The notes: a model not told the origin generated them from the letters alone. 64,000 nt of DNA from Streptomyces sp. NBC_01429 (GCF_036231945.1 NZ_CP109599.1:7281501-7345500), one strand, 5' to 3'; numbered from the stretch's first letter, positions 1 to 7,551 are shown. Translations and numbers: made by a program.

Positions 1-98
1 GCGCCCCACACCACGGCGACCAGCAGGACCGGCAGATCGGTCGCCCAGGCCCGGCGCGGCGCGGGCAGGGACACGGAGGAGGCGGCGAGCGACGACAT
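1..98 (-). CDS. EamA-type (DMT) transporter, N-terminus only
   Basis: Partial gene running off the left edge. The 33 visible residues begin with a Ser/Ala-rich cytosolic lead and then enter a first membrane helix with the motif LPVLLVAVVWGA, which is the usual opening of EamA/DMT-superfamily permeases. The start is the only ATG in the frame before the gap to the next gene. Substrate cannot be told from this fragment. It is transcribed away from the YihY gene's upstream side, with a 123-base gap to that gene's stop. Confidence 0.55.
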   Translation of the reverse strand, partial: MSSLAASSVSLPAPRRAWATDLPVLLVAVVWG

Positions 99-221
99 CG
101 GGGACGGTCTCCAGCGGGTGCGAGGGGCACGGGGCTGCGGAGACGGCGGCGGCTCGCGCGGAGCGATCACCGTACCCGCGTTCGCTCCGGCCGGGAAGTG
201 GAGGGACCGGCGGACCGCCGC

Positions 222-1109
222 TCAGCGGCCCCCCGCGTCCCCCCGCGCCCCCTGGGCGCCGTCCCCCTCGACGAGCCGCCGCCCCAGGCGCAGCCGGGTG
301 CGGTGGTCGTGGTACAGACGCCCCACCAGCGCCCCGCCGTACACGACGAAGCCCACGCCGACGAGCCAGGACTGGAGCACCAGCACCGTCCCGAAGGGCC
401 CGTAGGTGACGGCGTTGGAGGCGATCAGCGGGGAGAAGACGACCCGGGAGAAGAACCGCAGGCCGAGCAGGCCCAGCGCGATCGCCACCGCCCCCGGCAG
501 CAGGGGCCGCCAGCGGACCCGGCCCGCGAGCAGCAGGTGCTGGGACCACCAGAAGAAGAGGAACGTCCCGACCAGATCGCCCACCGTGGCGAGCACCAGC
601 GCGACCGGGGAGTCGGACGTGACCGGCGTGTTGACGAAGATGAGCAGGAAGACGACGAGGACCGCGAGCCACAGCACATGGCGCCACATGGTGTGCCAGC
701 GGGCCGTCGGCAGCTCCCAGACCCGCTCGTAACCCGTCTGCACCGCGCCCCCGAACGTCAGACCGAACGCGGCGAGCGCGGCGAGACCCAGCGCCGTGGT
801 CCGCTGCAACGCCTGCCCCGGTCTGCCGAACAGCTGCTGGATCTCCTCCTGCGACGCCCCGGACACCCCCAGCCCCTGCCCCAGCCAGCGGGCGAAGCCG
901 TGGCCGCTCGCGGGGTCCGCCGCCGCGACGAGGATCAGCAGGGGCACCAGCGTCAGAAAACCGAGCGCGGCGAAGCTCATGGCCCGGTGCATCAGCTCCA
1001 TGTCGCGCCCGCGGTTCCAGGTGAGCACGGCGGGCGCGGCCAGGGCCTGGTGGAACAGGCTCCGCAGCCGCTGCCCGGTCCCCGGCGTACCGAAACGCTT
1101 TCGGGTCAT
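222..1109 (-). CDS. YihY/BrkB family inner-membrane protein
   Basis: 295 residues, typical for the YihY/virulence factor BrkB family. After a basic cytosolic lead containing the family motif LMHRAMSFAALGFLTLVPLL (about residues 39-58) there are about six hydrophobic segments, including LFWWSQHLLL-like and TYGPFGTVLVLQSWL stretches near the C-terminus that are diagnostic of the family. The molecular role is not established; members are polytopic membrane proteins sometimes misnamed ribonuclease BN. The tail after the last helix is basic and Gly/Arg-rich. The start ATG has only a weak purine tract upstream, so an internal start is possible. No operon partner: 86 bases separate it from the PIG-L gene upstream. 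Confidence 0.85.
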   Translation of the reverse strand: MTRKRFGTPGTGQRLRSLFHQALAAPAVLTWNRGRDMELMHRAMSFAALGFLTLVPLLILVAAADPASGHGFARWLGQGLGVSGASQEEIQQLFGRPGQALQRTTALGLAALAAFGLTFGGAVQTGYERVWELPTARWHTMWRHVLWLAVLVVFLLIFVNTPVTSDSPVALVLATVGDLVGTFLFFWWSQHLLLAGRVRWRPLLPGAVAIALGLLGLRFFSRVVFSPLIASNAVTYGPFGTVLVLQSWLVGVGFVVYGGALVGRLYHDHRTRLRLGRRLVEGDGAQGARGDAGGR

Positions 1110-1195
1110 GTCTCGTCTACTACCCCGCGGGGACCCCGCGTCCCGGGAACGGCCCCCGGATGGGCGTGCCGCCGGACGTGCCGCGGCTCACCGGC

Positions 1196-1945
1196 TCACG
1201 CGGGCCCCGTCAGCTCCCAGACCCGCTCGGCGCGCAGCGGCCCCCCGCGCGCCAGCAGGCTCCCGTGGTCGACGGCGAGCGGCGCGAGCTGCGAGGCGTA
1301 ACAGAGCACCGCCGCGCGCTTGGCCGCCCACTGGCGGTCCGTGAGGACCGCGTCGTGGGCGATACGGGTACGGAAGCGGCCCGCGATCTCCCGGTACGCC
1401 ACCCCGAAGTCCTTGTTCTCCAGCAGGGCGGCGTCCGTCCCGGCCGTGCCCCACTCCGGCAGATGGCCCGTGTAGGGCAGATCGGCGTAGACGAGGGGCA
1501 GCGGCCTGCCGAGCTTCTCCAGGACGGCCAGCGCGCGGTCGCGGACCTTCGCGTGGTCGGGCTGGTTGGTGGCCAGCGGGATCAGCACACGGGCGGCCGG
1601 ATCGAGGTCCGCCAGAAAGGCGTCGATCTCGTCCGGCGCGCCGTCGCTCCCGTACCCGTAGGGGCCGTCGGGATGGGCCAGGACGACCCGCTCCACACCG
1701 AGCACCGCACAGGCCCGCGCGTCCTCGGCGAGGCGGGCGAGGTGCGCCTCCCCGGCGGAGGAGAACCCGCAGGTGCGGTCCCACCAGGAGACCTCGTGTC
1801 CCGGAGCGGGCGCGCCGCCGTGGACGGTCACCACGGTGACCGGGGAGTCCAGCGCCGGGATCAGTCCCGCCAGCGAGAGCGCGGCGTCGTCGAAGTGCGG
1901 GGAGATGATCACGGTCGCTGCCGGTGCGGGGGGTGGCGTGGTCAT
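1196..1945 (-). CDS. PIG-L family deacetylase
   Basis: 249 residues. The N-terminal strand ends in PHFDDAAL (His17, Asp19, Asp20), the metal-binding motif of PIG-L/LmbE zinc deacetylases, which remove the N-acetyl group from GlcNAc-containing substrates such as GlcNAc-Ins or antibiotic intermediates. A second His appears in ATNQPDHAKV, where the family usually has HPDH. There is no signal peptide, so it acts in the cytosol. I chose the ATG at 1945 because it overlaps the preceding gene's TGA by ATGA, showing translational coupling to the DUF1796 gene. It is the last of three same-strand genes with a NodS-like methyltransferase, which suggests deacetylation followed by N-methylation of an amino sugar. 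The exact substrate is unknown. Confidence 0.85.
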   Translation of the reverse strand: MTTPPPAPAATVIISPHFDDAALSLAGLIPALDSPVTVVTVHGGAPAPGHEVSWWDRTCGFSSAGEAHLARLAEDARACAVLGVERVVLAHPDGPYGYGSDGAPDEIDAFLADLDPAARVLIPLATNQPDHAKVRDRALAVLEKLGRPLPLVYADLPYTGHLPEWGTAGTDAALLENKDFGVAYREIAGRFRTRIAHDAVLTDRQWAAKRAAVLCYASQLAPLAVDHGSLLARGGPLRAERVWELTGPA

Positions 1946-2592
1946 ACGGAGTCGCTCCTGTCGTTCGCGGTCGTACGGGGACGGGGGCCGGCGAACCGCA
2001 CCCCTTGGAACGCGGCGTCCCACGCGGCGTCGTCGCCCTGCCACCGGCCCGGGAGAGCCGCCACGGTGCCCCAGCGGATCCCGGGCCCCAGCCCGGCGGC
2101 GTCCGACGGCGGGGTGCGGCGCAGCCAGAGCAGATCGAACCGGTGGCCGGGATGCGCCGTCGCGAGGGTCAGCCGCAGTCGGCGCAGATCGGCGGCGGCC
2201 AGCTCGTCGAAGGCGTCGTGGTGGACGTACAGCACCCGCGCGGACGATCCGGCGAGGGTGCGCCAGCGATCGGCCAGTGCCTGGAACTTGGCTCGGACAC
2301 CGGCGAGTTGACGCTCGATGTCCGGTGCGGTGAGCGTGGCGCCGGAGGAGGGCCGGAAGTCGTGGAAGAAGCGGATGTCGCTGCCCCGGTCCAGCGCGCA
2401 GTGGCCGTCGCCGAAGGGCTCGACCATCCCGGGCCGCAGGACGTGCGCGAAGTCCCCGGCGATCGTCTCCACGACGGACTCGAATTCGAGATCGAGCCAG
2501 TCGAAGAAGTGCGCGCGGTCGTTGCCGGTGATCCGCCGGATCTGGTGGGTGGACTCGCAGTGGTAGCCCAGCCCGACACAGCTGTCGTACAT
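1942..2592 (-). CDS. DUF1796 family putative cysteine peptidase
   Basis: 216 residues. The N-terminus carries SCVGLGYHCES followed about 20 residues later by FFDWLDLEFESVVETI, which matches the DUF1796 pattern (S.G..C ... FDW ... F). DUF1796 proteins are predicted papain-like enzymes often found in surface-glycan or secondary-metabolite loci; activity is not proven. Cys12 would be the candidate nucleophile and the YVHHDAF segment may supply His. No signal peptide. The ATG has a clear GGGAGG six bases upstream. It is coupled by ATGA overlap to the PIG-L gene downstream and sits 77 bases after the NodS-like methyltransferase, so all three are probably co-transcribed. The C-terminus is Arg/Thr-rich and poorly conserved. 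Confidence 0.75.
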   Translation of the reverse strand: MYDSCVGLGYHCESTHQIRRITGNDRAHFFDWLDLEFESVVETIAGDFAHVLRPGMVEPFGDGHCALDRGSDIRFFHDFRPSSGATLTAPDIERQLAGVRAKFQALADRWRTLAGSSARVLYVHHDAFDELAAADLRRLRLTLATAHPGHRFDLLWLRRTPPSDAAGLGPGIRWGTVAALPGRWQGDDAAWDAAFQGVRFAGPRPRTTANDRSDSV

Positions 2593-2669
2593 CTCTGCCC
2601 TCCCGGACGCGATGGCGGTGGTGGCCGCGGTGCCTCCTGGCGCGACGGCGGCGCTCCTTCGGCGCTCCC

Positions 2670-3839
2670 TCAGGGGCTGATCCGCCGCAGGAGCAGGCCC
2701 GTGCTGCCGCGCTTGCTCAGATAGGCGCGTCCCGCGCAGACCGCCTCGACCCGCGGCGGCGCCAGCACGACCTCCTCATCGGCGCGCCACACCGCCGACC
2801 GCTCCAGCCACGGGCGTACGCGGGTGCGCAGCGCCTCGGGTTCGAGGGCGACGAAGAGGAGCGAGGTGGGCAGGTCGTCGAGGAGCGCCAGGTCCTGGCC
2901 GTAGTAGAGCATCTCGATCAGCAGATGCGCGGCGGCCGGGGCGGTGTCCTCCTTGGCCAGCGCGGCGAGATCCGCGCCGTCCGCGGTGACCCCGCCGGTC
3001 CCGGCGAGCGCGGCGGTCAGCCGGGGCAGGAAGACCGGATTGGGCTCGGTGGCCCGCACGGCGAGGCCCGCCGCCGCGAGCCGGCCGGTCAGCGCGCCCT
3101 CGCAGGCCCCGACCTCCACCACCCCGCCGCCTCCGGCAGGGCACCGCTCCCGTATCCACCGGGCCGTGGCGTCCAGCCGCTGTGCCTCGTACGGCGAACT
3201 CCCGAACTCCCAGGGGTCCACGACGGAGGCCGCCTCCTCGTCCAGGCTGGCGAGCAGGGCGTACAGCCGCTCGCGCTGGTCGGGGTCGGCGTCGAAGAAG
3301 CGCTCCGTGGCGGGGATCCGCGCCGTCTCCACCACGAACTCGGGATCGGGCTCGGTCAGCAGGTGTGCGCACGGGCCGTTGACGAACCCGAGCTTCGCCG
3401 CGACCCGCTCCCGGTCCAGCGGCCGGTCGAGATCGCTGAGGAACTGGAGGTACGGCGAGTGGCCGACGGCGTGGTGGACCTCGGCCCCGGCGCTGCCGAG
3501 GACGGTGGCGGCGATCGCGGTGTCGCGCCCGAGCCGGCCGCGGCCGCGGCGGTTGTCCGCCGGGGAGTGCGTCCAGATCCGCGGCGTCCCCCCGGCCGCC
3601 GCGTCGCGCAGCAGCGCGGCGATGGCCGCGGGGCCCGGCGAGACGATGTCCGGTGTCACGGGCCCGACACGCGGCGCGAGCAGAGCGAGGCGCTCGGCGG
3701 CGTCCGTCCCCGGAGCGAGGGTGAGCGTCCCGGCGCGGTCGCCGAGGATCACCCGGATCTCGCCACCGCGCTCGTCGGTGAGTACGGACAGGAAGTCGAG
3801 GACGGCGTCCTCGGCCCGGAGCACGACAACGATATCCAT
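2670..3839 (-). CDS. NodS-like SAM methyltransferase with a degenerate PIG-L-like N-terminal half
   Basis: 389 residues if started at the ATG at 3839, before the strand MDIVVVLRAEDAVLDFLS; longer starts at 3887 and 3905 are possible because no ribosome site is strong. The C-terminal half has the NodS signature: DPWEFGSSPYEAQRLDATA, then VVEVGACEGALTGRLAAAGL (SAM motif I) and TEPNPVF. NodS of rhizobia N-methylates the deacetylated GlcNAc of Nod factors. The N-terminal half has a Rossmann-like strand, then WTHSPADN and a Lys-containing segment near residue 180, reminiscent of PIG-L (THGP..HPDH, K) but with metal ligands lost. That relationship is my inference. First gene of the three-gene module; a DasR-like site lies about 95 bases upstream. 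Confidence 0.72.
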   Translation of the reverse strand: MDIVVVLRAEDAVLDFLSVLTDERGGEIRVILGDRAGTLTLAPGTDAAERLALLAPRVGPVTPDIVSPGPAAIAALLRDAAAGGTPRIWTHSPADNRRGRGRLGRDTAIAATVLGSAGAEVHHAVGHSPYLQFLSDLDRPLDRERVAAKLGFVNGPCAHLLTEPDPEFVVETARIPATERFFDADPDQRERLYALLASLDEEAASVVDPWEFGSSPYEAQRLDATARWIRERCPAGGGGVVEVGACEGALTGRLAAAGLAVRATEPNPVFLPRLTAALAGTGGVTADGADLAALAKEDTAPAAAHLLIEMLYYGQDLALLDDLPTSLLFVALEPEALRTRVRPWLERSAVWRADEEVVLAPPRVEAVCAGRAYLSKRGSTGLLLRRISP

Positions 3840-3931
3840 CACGGCGGTTCGGTCCTCGGTACGCGGCTGACGGAGGGAAGGGGACATGACACCGGGCGTC
3901 GGCATGCAGGGACCCTAGCGGTCGCGCGAGG

Positions 3932-3947
3932 TGTGGTCCAGACCAAT
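3932..3947. promoter_or_regulatory. DasR-type (dre-like) palindrome
   Basis: The 12-base core TGGTCCAGACCA at 3934-3945 has perfect 5-base arms (TGGTC/GACCA) and differs by one central base from the core of the Streptomyces DasR responsive element, TGGTCTAGACCA. The outermost bases of the 16-base site match less well. It lies in the divergent gap, about 95 bases before the methyltransferase start and 71 before the SnoaL-like start. DasR is the GntR-family repressor of GlcNAc and chitin metabolism, so control of an amino-sugar deacetylase/methyltransferase module would make sense. Binding is inferred. Confidence 0.5.
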
Positions 3948-4015
3948 CGGGCCTACGGTCGCCGCATTTCGGCCACCGCCGCACGGGGACGGCGCCGTGC
4001 TGGTAGGAAGTGGTC

Positions 4016-4534
4016 ATGACAGACGATCAGCCGGCGGACGCGACGGCGCACGACCCGTGGAATACGGCGGGGAACGGGATCGACCCGGTGGAACGGCTGC
4101 TGGCCGAGCGGGCCTGCGAGCGTCTGATCATCGAGTTCGTCCGCAGGCTCGATCTCGGCGAACCCGGCACCGTGGCGGAGCTGTTCACGCCCGACGGTGT
4201 CTGGGAATGGCCGTACGACGACCGCCGGGTGACCGGCAGGGACGCGCTGCGCGACTACTTCGGCTCCCGGCCCGCGGACCGGCTGTCGCGCCGGATGTGT
4301 ACGAACATCCTGGTCACCCTGGATTCCCCGACCACGGCCTCGGCCACCACGTACTTCGCCACGTACCGGGTGGACGGTTACCAGGGCGGCATGGTGCCGA
4401 CCCGGCTGCCGGCCAATATCGGCCACTACGAGGACACCTTCCGCAAGGAGGGCGGCCGCTGGCTCCTCGCCACCCGGACGACGTTCCTGCCGTTCGGAGG
4501 GGGCACGGAGCGGCTCGCCGCGCCCTCCTCCTGA
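4016..4534 (+). CDS. SnoaL-like / NTF2-fold protein
   Basis: 172 residues in the cone-shaped NTF2-like fold. Typical landmarks are the first helix RACERLIIEFVRRLDLGEPG, the strand TVAELFTPDGVWEWPYD, the GRDALRDYF segment, and the terminal GHYEDTFRKEGGRWLLATRTTFLPF. Members include polyketide cyclases, isomerases and non-catalytic proteins, so the activity is open. The start ATG at 4016 was preferred over GTG 4010 because AGGAAG ends five bases before it. It is divergent from the NodS-like/PIG-L module and shares the dre-like site with it. The gene ends directly at a threefold 21-bp repeat that it shares with the convergent PRC-barrel gene. Confidence 0.75.
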   Translation: MTDDQPADATAHDPWNTAGNGIDPVERLLAERACERLIIEFVRRLDLGEPGTVAELFTPDGVWEWPYDDRRVTGRDALRDYFGSRPADRLSRRMCTNILVTLDSPTTASATTYFATYRVDGYQGGMVPTRLPANIGHYEDTFRKEGGRWLLATRTTFLPFGGGTERLAAPSS

Positions 4535-4597
4535 CCCGGCCGTGCGGCTCGGCGGCCCGGCCGTACGGCTCACCGGCCCGGCCGTGCGGCTCAGCGG
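4535..4597. repeat. Three tandem copies of a 21-bp unit between convergent genes
   Basis: Units at 4535-4555, 4556-4576 and 4577-4597 each begin CCCGGCCGTGCG or CCCGGCCGTACG and end in CGG with two or three substitutions between copies. The array starts on the base after the SnoaL-like stop codon and overlaps the stop codon of the PRC-barrel gene (4591-4593). It fills the whole intergenic gap. No other role is visible, though GC-rich arms in it can pair and could help end transcription. Confidence 0.85.
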
Positions 4598-4947
4598 CGG
4601 CCGAGCCGCCGTTCGCCGTTCGCGCCCGTGGCATAGGGCAGTCCGTAGTGCGCGAAGACCGCCGGCTCGTCCGTCGCGAGAAGCTCGCCGTCGAGGTCGA
4701 TCGACGGCGCCTCCTTGGCCAGTTTCTTGTCCCAGACGACCTTCAGGTACCCCGGTCCCACGGTGGCGTCGGTCAGCGGGACGAAGACCAGGCGCCGCTG
4801 GGTGGGCAGACCGATGGTGACCGTCGCGAACGAGGGGGTGTCCGTCGCCGTGTCGACGTACACGGCTTCCAGCGAGCCGATCTTCTTCTTCTCGGAGTCG
4901 ACCACATCGTGGCCCCGCCACTCCCGGATGTCTTCGGCCTCGAACAT
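4591..4947 (-). CDS. PRC-barrel domain protein
   Basis: 118 residues. The first 75 form a PRC-barrel: MFEAEDIREWRGHDVVDSEKKKIGSLEAV, then TDTPSFATVTIGL, and VFVPLTDATVGPGYLKVVWDKKLAKEAPS. PRC-barrels are small beta-barrels found in photosynthetic reaction centre H subunits and RimM; stand-alone actinobacterial versions are often stress-induced and of unknown function. The ATG at 4947 follows GGAAG by a few bases; longer frames upstream lack family similarity. The C-terminal tail is GLPYATGANGERRLGRR, and its last codons are part of the 21-bp tandem repeat. Convergent with the SnoaL-like gene. Confidence 0.85.
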   Translation of the reverse strand: MFEAEDIREWRGHDVVDSEKKKIGSLEAVYVDTATDTPSFATVTIGLPTQRRLVFVPLTDATVGPGYLKVVWDKKLAKEAPSIDLDGELLATDEPAVFAHYGLPYATGANGERRLGRR

Positions 4948-5165
4948 GCGCTTCCCGCCTCTTGTCTGCTGAAATCCGCCGGGTGGTACGTCCGGGTGGG
5001 GCGACGATGCCGCCGGTCCTCGGGTACCCGGTTTTCCGGAGAGTACCGGGCCCGGCACGCGCTCCCGCGAAACCGGGCCGCGACGCCCGGCGCGGCCCGT
5101 CGCGGTGTCACGCCCAGGGCGAAAAACACTGGTGGCGAGGGAGCCGGCGACGGCATCCTGTGCCC

Positions 5166-5654
5166 ATGCTGATCAGGGAAGCCACCCCCGGGGACTGGCC
5201 CGCCATCTGGCCCTTCTTCCACCGGATCGTCGCCGACGGCGAGACCTTCACCTATCCGGCCGACTTGACGGAGACGGAGGGCCGCGACCTGTGGACCCAG
5301 GCCGCGCCGAACCGCACCGTCGTCGCGGTCGACGACGCAGGAACGGTCGTGGGCACCGGCAAGATGAACACCAATCACCTGGGCAACGGCTCGCACATAG
5401 CGGGCGCCAGCTACATGGTCGACCCGGCGCACGCGGGACGCGGTGTGGGCAGGGCCCTGTGCGCGTACTCCATCGAGTGGGCCCGTGCGGCCGGATTCCG
5501 CGCCATGCAGTTCAACGCCGTCGTGGAGACCAACACCCACGCGCTGAAGCTGTACGAGTCGCTCGGCTTCGAGGTGATCGGCACACTGCCGGAGGGTTTC
5601 CGGCATCCGACGGAGGGCTACGTGGGGCTGCGCATCCTGCATCTCAGGCTCTGA
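5166..5654 (+). CDS. GNAT family N-acetyltransferase
   Basis: 162 residues, full length for a single GNAT domain. It opens with MLIREATPGDWPAIWPFFHRIV and contains the acetyl-CoA pyrophosphate loop in AHAGRGVGRALC (R..GxG/A), a conserved FNAVVETNTHALKLYESLGFEVIGTLP segment and a C-terminal strand. The NTHALKLY and GFEVIGTLPEGF arrangement is that of PhnO/Pat-like acetyltransferases acting on small amines or amino-acid analogues. The acceptor is not identifiable. The start was set at 5166 because the homologous N-terminus begins there; upstream residues are compositional noise. Convergent with the VOC gene, 12 bases apart. Confidence 0.88.
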   Translation: MLIREATPGDWPAIWPFFHRIVADGETFTYPADLTETEGRDLWTQAAPNRTVVAVDDAGTVVGTGKMNTNHLGNGSHIAGASYMVDPAHAGRGVGRALCAYSIEWARAAGFRAMQFNAVVETNTHALKLYESLGFEVIGTLPEGFRHPTEGYVGLRILHLRL

Positions 5655-5666
5655 GGGCCCGCGCGG

Positions 5667-6038
5667 TCACCGGTCCTGGAGCACGGACAGCACATTCCCC
5701 GCCGGGTCGGTGAACCAGGCGATGTACGGGCCGCCGCCCCGGAAGATCCCCTTCTCGTCCGCTTCCATGCCGGGGTAGCGCTCGAAGCGCACCCCCTTGC
5801 CGCCCAGCTCCTCCACCGCCGCCTCGATGTCGTCCACCGGGAAGTTGAGGACGGTGAACGACGCCGGGGAGTGACCGGGCTTGGGGTAGACGAGCACGAC
5901 GGCGCCGCTGCCGAGGTGCAGGCGCAGCAGCCCGTACTCCTCGGACACCTCCAGCCCGAGCGTCTCGCCGTAGAACCGCCGGGCCTTCTCGATGTCGTCC
6001 ACGGCGAATCCGCTGAATGCCTTGGTCGTGCCGAACAT
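5667..6038 (-). CDS. VOC (glyoxalase/bleomycin-resistance fold) family protein
   Basis: 123 residues forming one vicinal-oxygen-chelate module: AFSGFAVDDIEKARRFYGETLGLEV, then LRLHLGSGAVVLVYPK, TVLNFPVDDIEAAVEELGGKGVRFERYPG, and the closing PYIAWFTDPAGNVLSVLQ. The FTDPAGN motif is the metal-binding end strand typical of glyoxalase-like enzymes. Such short proteins dimerise and may detoxify or be plain binding proteins; the substrate is unknown. The reverse-strand ATG is preceded by GGAAGG-type purines. It stands alone between a GNAT and a PAP2 gene. Confidence 0.88.
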   Translation of the reverse strand: MFGTTKAFSGFAVDDIEKARRFYGETLGLEVSEEYGLLRLHLGSGAVVLVYPKPGHSPASFTVLNFPVDDIEAAVEELGGKGVRFERYPGMEADEKGIFRGGGPYIAWFTDPAGNVLSVLQDR

Positions 6039-6132
6039 GGCAGGTCCTTCCCTCGCTCGGGACTCTCTTCCTCACGGTAGACGCCCGCCGGGCCCGGGAC
6101 TCATCGGCCGCCCGGCGGCCGGTCGGGACGGC

Positions 6133-6777
6133 TCACCGTCTGGCGACCAGGGGCCGCAGCCGGGTCTCCCGCAGCCGCCCCGCCAGCGGCGCGGTGCGGC
6201 GGGCGGCGGTCATCAGCGGCCAGGACACCAGAACCCCCACCGCCAGCCCCAGGGCCACGTCGTGCGGATAGTGCGCCCCCACCCACACGCGCGACGCCGC
6301 CATCAGCAGCGCGGCGGGTACGGCGAGTGCCGCGAGCCTGCGGTCGGTGAAGAACAGGACCGTCGCCGCGGCCGCCGCGATGACGGCGTGGTTGCTCGGC
6401 AGCGACCAGTCGCCGAGCGCGGGACACGCCTCCACGGTGACCACGTGCAGCGTCCGGCAGGGGCGCTGCTCCCGCAGCAGTGACTTGAGCGCGCTGTTGA
6501 CGACGAAGGCGGCGAGCACCACCACGGGCGCCGCCAGCGCCAGCATCGCCCGCGCCGGACCCGCGGCGTCCCGCGCTCCCGACGCCGGGCGCCGGGCGCG
6601 CCACCACACGGCCAGCAGCAGCGCACCGAACAGCGCGAGCCCGTAGGCCGACCAGAGGGAGATCGCGGTGTCCAGCGGGCCGGGGGAGCGGTGCGCCAGC
6701 TCCGTGACCGAGGTGTACAGGCCGTCGTCGAACCAGTGGTCGTCGCCGACGAACGCGGCCGCGCCGCTCGCCGTCAT
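6133..6777 (-). CDS. PAP2 superfamily phosphatase
   Basis: 214 residues with five to six membrane helices. All three phosphatase motifs are present: KSLLREQRPCR (KX6RP type), PSNH, and SRVWVGAHYPHDV (SR-X5-H-X3-D), so the enzyme should be active. Members hydrolyse lipid phosphates such as undecaprenyl pyrophosphate or phosphatidic acid on the outer face of the membrane. Its start ATG overlaps the DedA stop (ATGA), so the two are translated together; a DedA flippase-like protein plus a lipid phosphatase fits undecaprenyl-phosphate recycling. The N-terminal 30 residues are a variable cytosolic or extracytosolic lead. Confidence 0.88.
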   Translation of the reverse strand: MTASGAAAFVGDDHWFDDGLYTSVTELAHRSPGPLDTAISLWSAYGLALFGALLLAVWWRARRPASGARDAAGPARAMLALAAPVVVLAAFVVNSALKSLLREQRPCRTLHVVTVEACPALGDWSLPSNHAVIAAAAATVLFFTDRRLAALAVPAALLMAASRVWVGAHYPHDVALGLAVGVLVSWPLMTAARRTAPLAGRLRETRLRPLVARR

Positions 6778-7454
6778 CGGGTGCTCCCCCGGGCGGCGCG
6801 CCGCGAGCGCAGCAGTTCGAGAGCGAGGGGGAGCAGCGACACGGCCACCACGAGCGCGACGACGGGCAGCAGATAGCGGTCGACGTTCGGCACGGACGAC
6901 CCCAGCGCGTAGCCCGCGAGCACGAGCCCGACCGTCCAGAGCGCGCCGCCGAGAACCTGCCAGAGGGTGAAGACACGCGCCGGTACGTTCAGGGCCCCGG
7001 CCAGCGGGTTGAGCACGGTGCGCACGACGGGGACGAAGCGCGCCAGCACGATGGCCTTGGCATGGCCGTACCGTTCGAGGAGTTCCTCGGCGCGCGCCGC
7101 GCCCTCGCGCAGTTTGCGGGCCCGGCCGCGCGCCAGCAGCGCCCGGCCGCCGCGCCGCCCGATCCAGAAGCCGGTCTGCGCCCCCAGCAGGGCGCCGGCC
7201 ACCGCCGCGAGAAGCACCTGCGGCAGCGAGAGGTGCACCGCGCCGCCGATGCCGGGGACGCAGAGGAGCCCGGCGGTGAACAGCAGCGAGTCACCGGGGA
7301 GGAAGAAGCCGATCAGCAGGCCGGTCTCGGCGAAGAGGACGACGGCGATGCCGAGGGCACCGAAGGCGGCGAGCAGCGAGCCCGCGTCGAGGGGATTCAC
7401 GGCCTGCGGCATCGCCGCCAGCGCGGATACGGCCATAAGAGGGGCTGCTCCCAT
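6774..7454 (-). CDS. DedA family membrane protein
   Basis: 226 residues. Diagnostic DedA features are the re-entrant segment ETGLLIGFFLPGDSLLFTAGLL, the G-rich helix GALLGAQTGFWIGRRGG, ERYGHAKAIVLARFVPVVRTVLNPLAGAL, and W near the last helices. DedA/UptA proteins help flip C55-phosphate or phospholipids across the membrane. Downstream PAP2 is coupled through ATGA. The start is uncertain: ATG 7454, 7436 and 7412 are all in frame and none has a strong ribosome site. The divergent gap to the BlaI gene holds two BlaI-type operators, so this operon may also answer to that repressor. Confidence 0.87.
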   Translation of the reverse strand: MGAAPLMAVSALAAMPQAVNPLDAGSLLAAFGALGIAVVLFAETGLLIGFFLPGDSLLFTAGLLCVPGIGGAVHLSLPQVLLAAVAGALLGAQTGFWIGRRGGRALLARGRARKLREGAARAEELLERYGHAKAIVLARFVPVVRTVLNPLAGALNVPARVFTLWQVLGGALWTVGLVLAGYALGSSVPNVDRYLLPVVALVVAVSLLPLALELLRSRRAARGSTR

Positions 7455-7491
7455 AATGGTGGGCAGGGGGAACCTGCATGACGATCCGATT

Positions 7492-7528
7492 GACTACAAT
7501 TCTGTAGACGGTCTACTTCACTGTAGAC
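7492..7528. promoter_or_regulatory. Two tandem BlaI-type operators
   Basis: Two 18-base dyads, 7492-7509 (GACTAC-6 bases-GTAGAC) and 7511-7528 (GTCTAC-6 bases-GTAGAC), separated by one base, 23 bases before the BlaI start codon. The second is a perfect inverted repeat; the first has one mismatch. This TAC...GTA architecture is that of BlaI/MecI/CopY winged-helix repressors. Centre-to-centre spacing is 19 bases, which would set two dimers on nearly the same helix face. The site lies between dedA and blaI and can regulate both directions. Confidence 0.8.
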
Positions 7529-7551
7529 GAAGGAAACGGGAGGGGCGTTCC

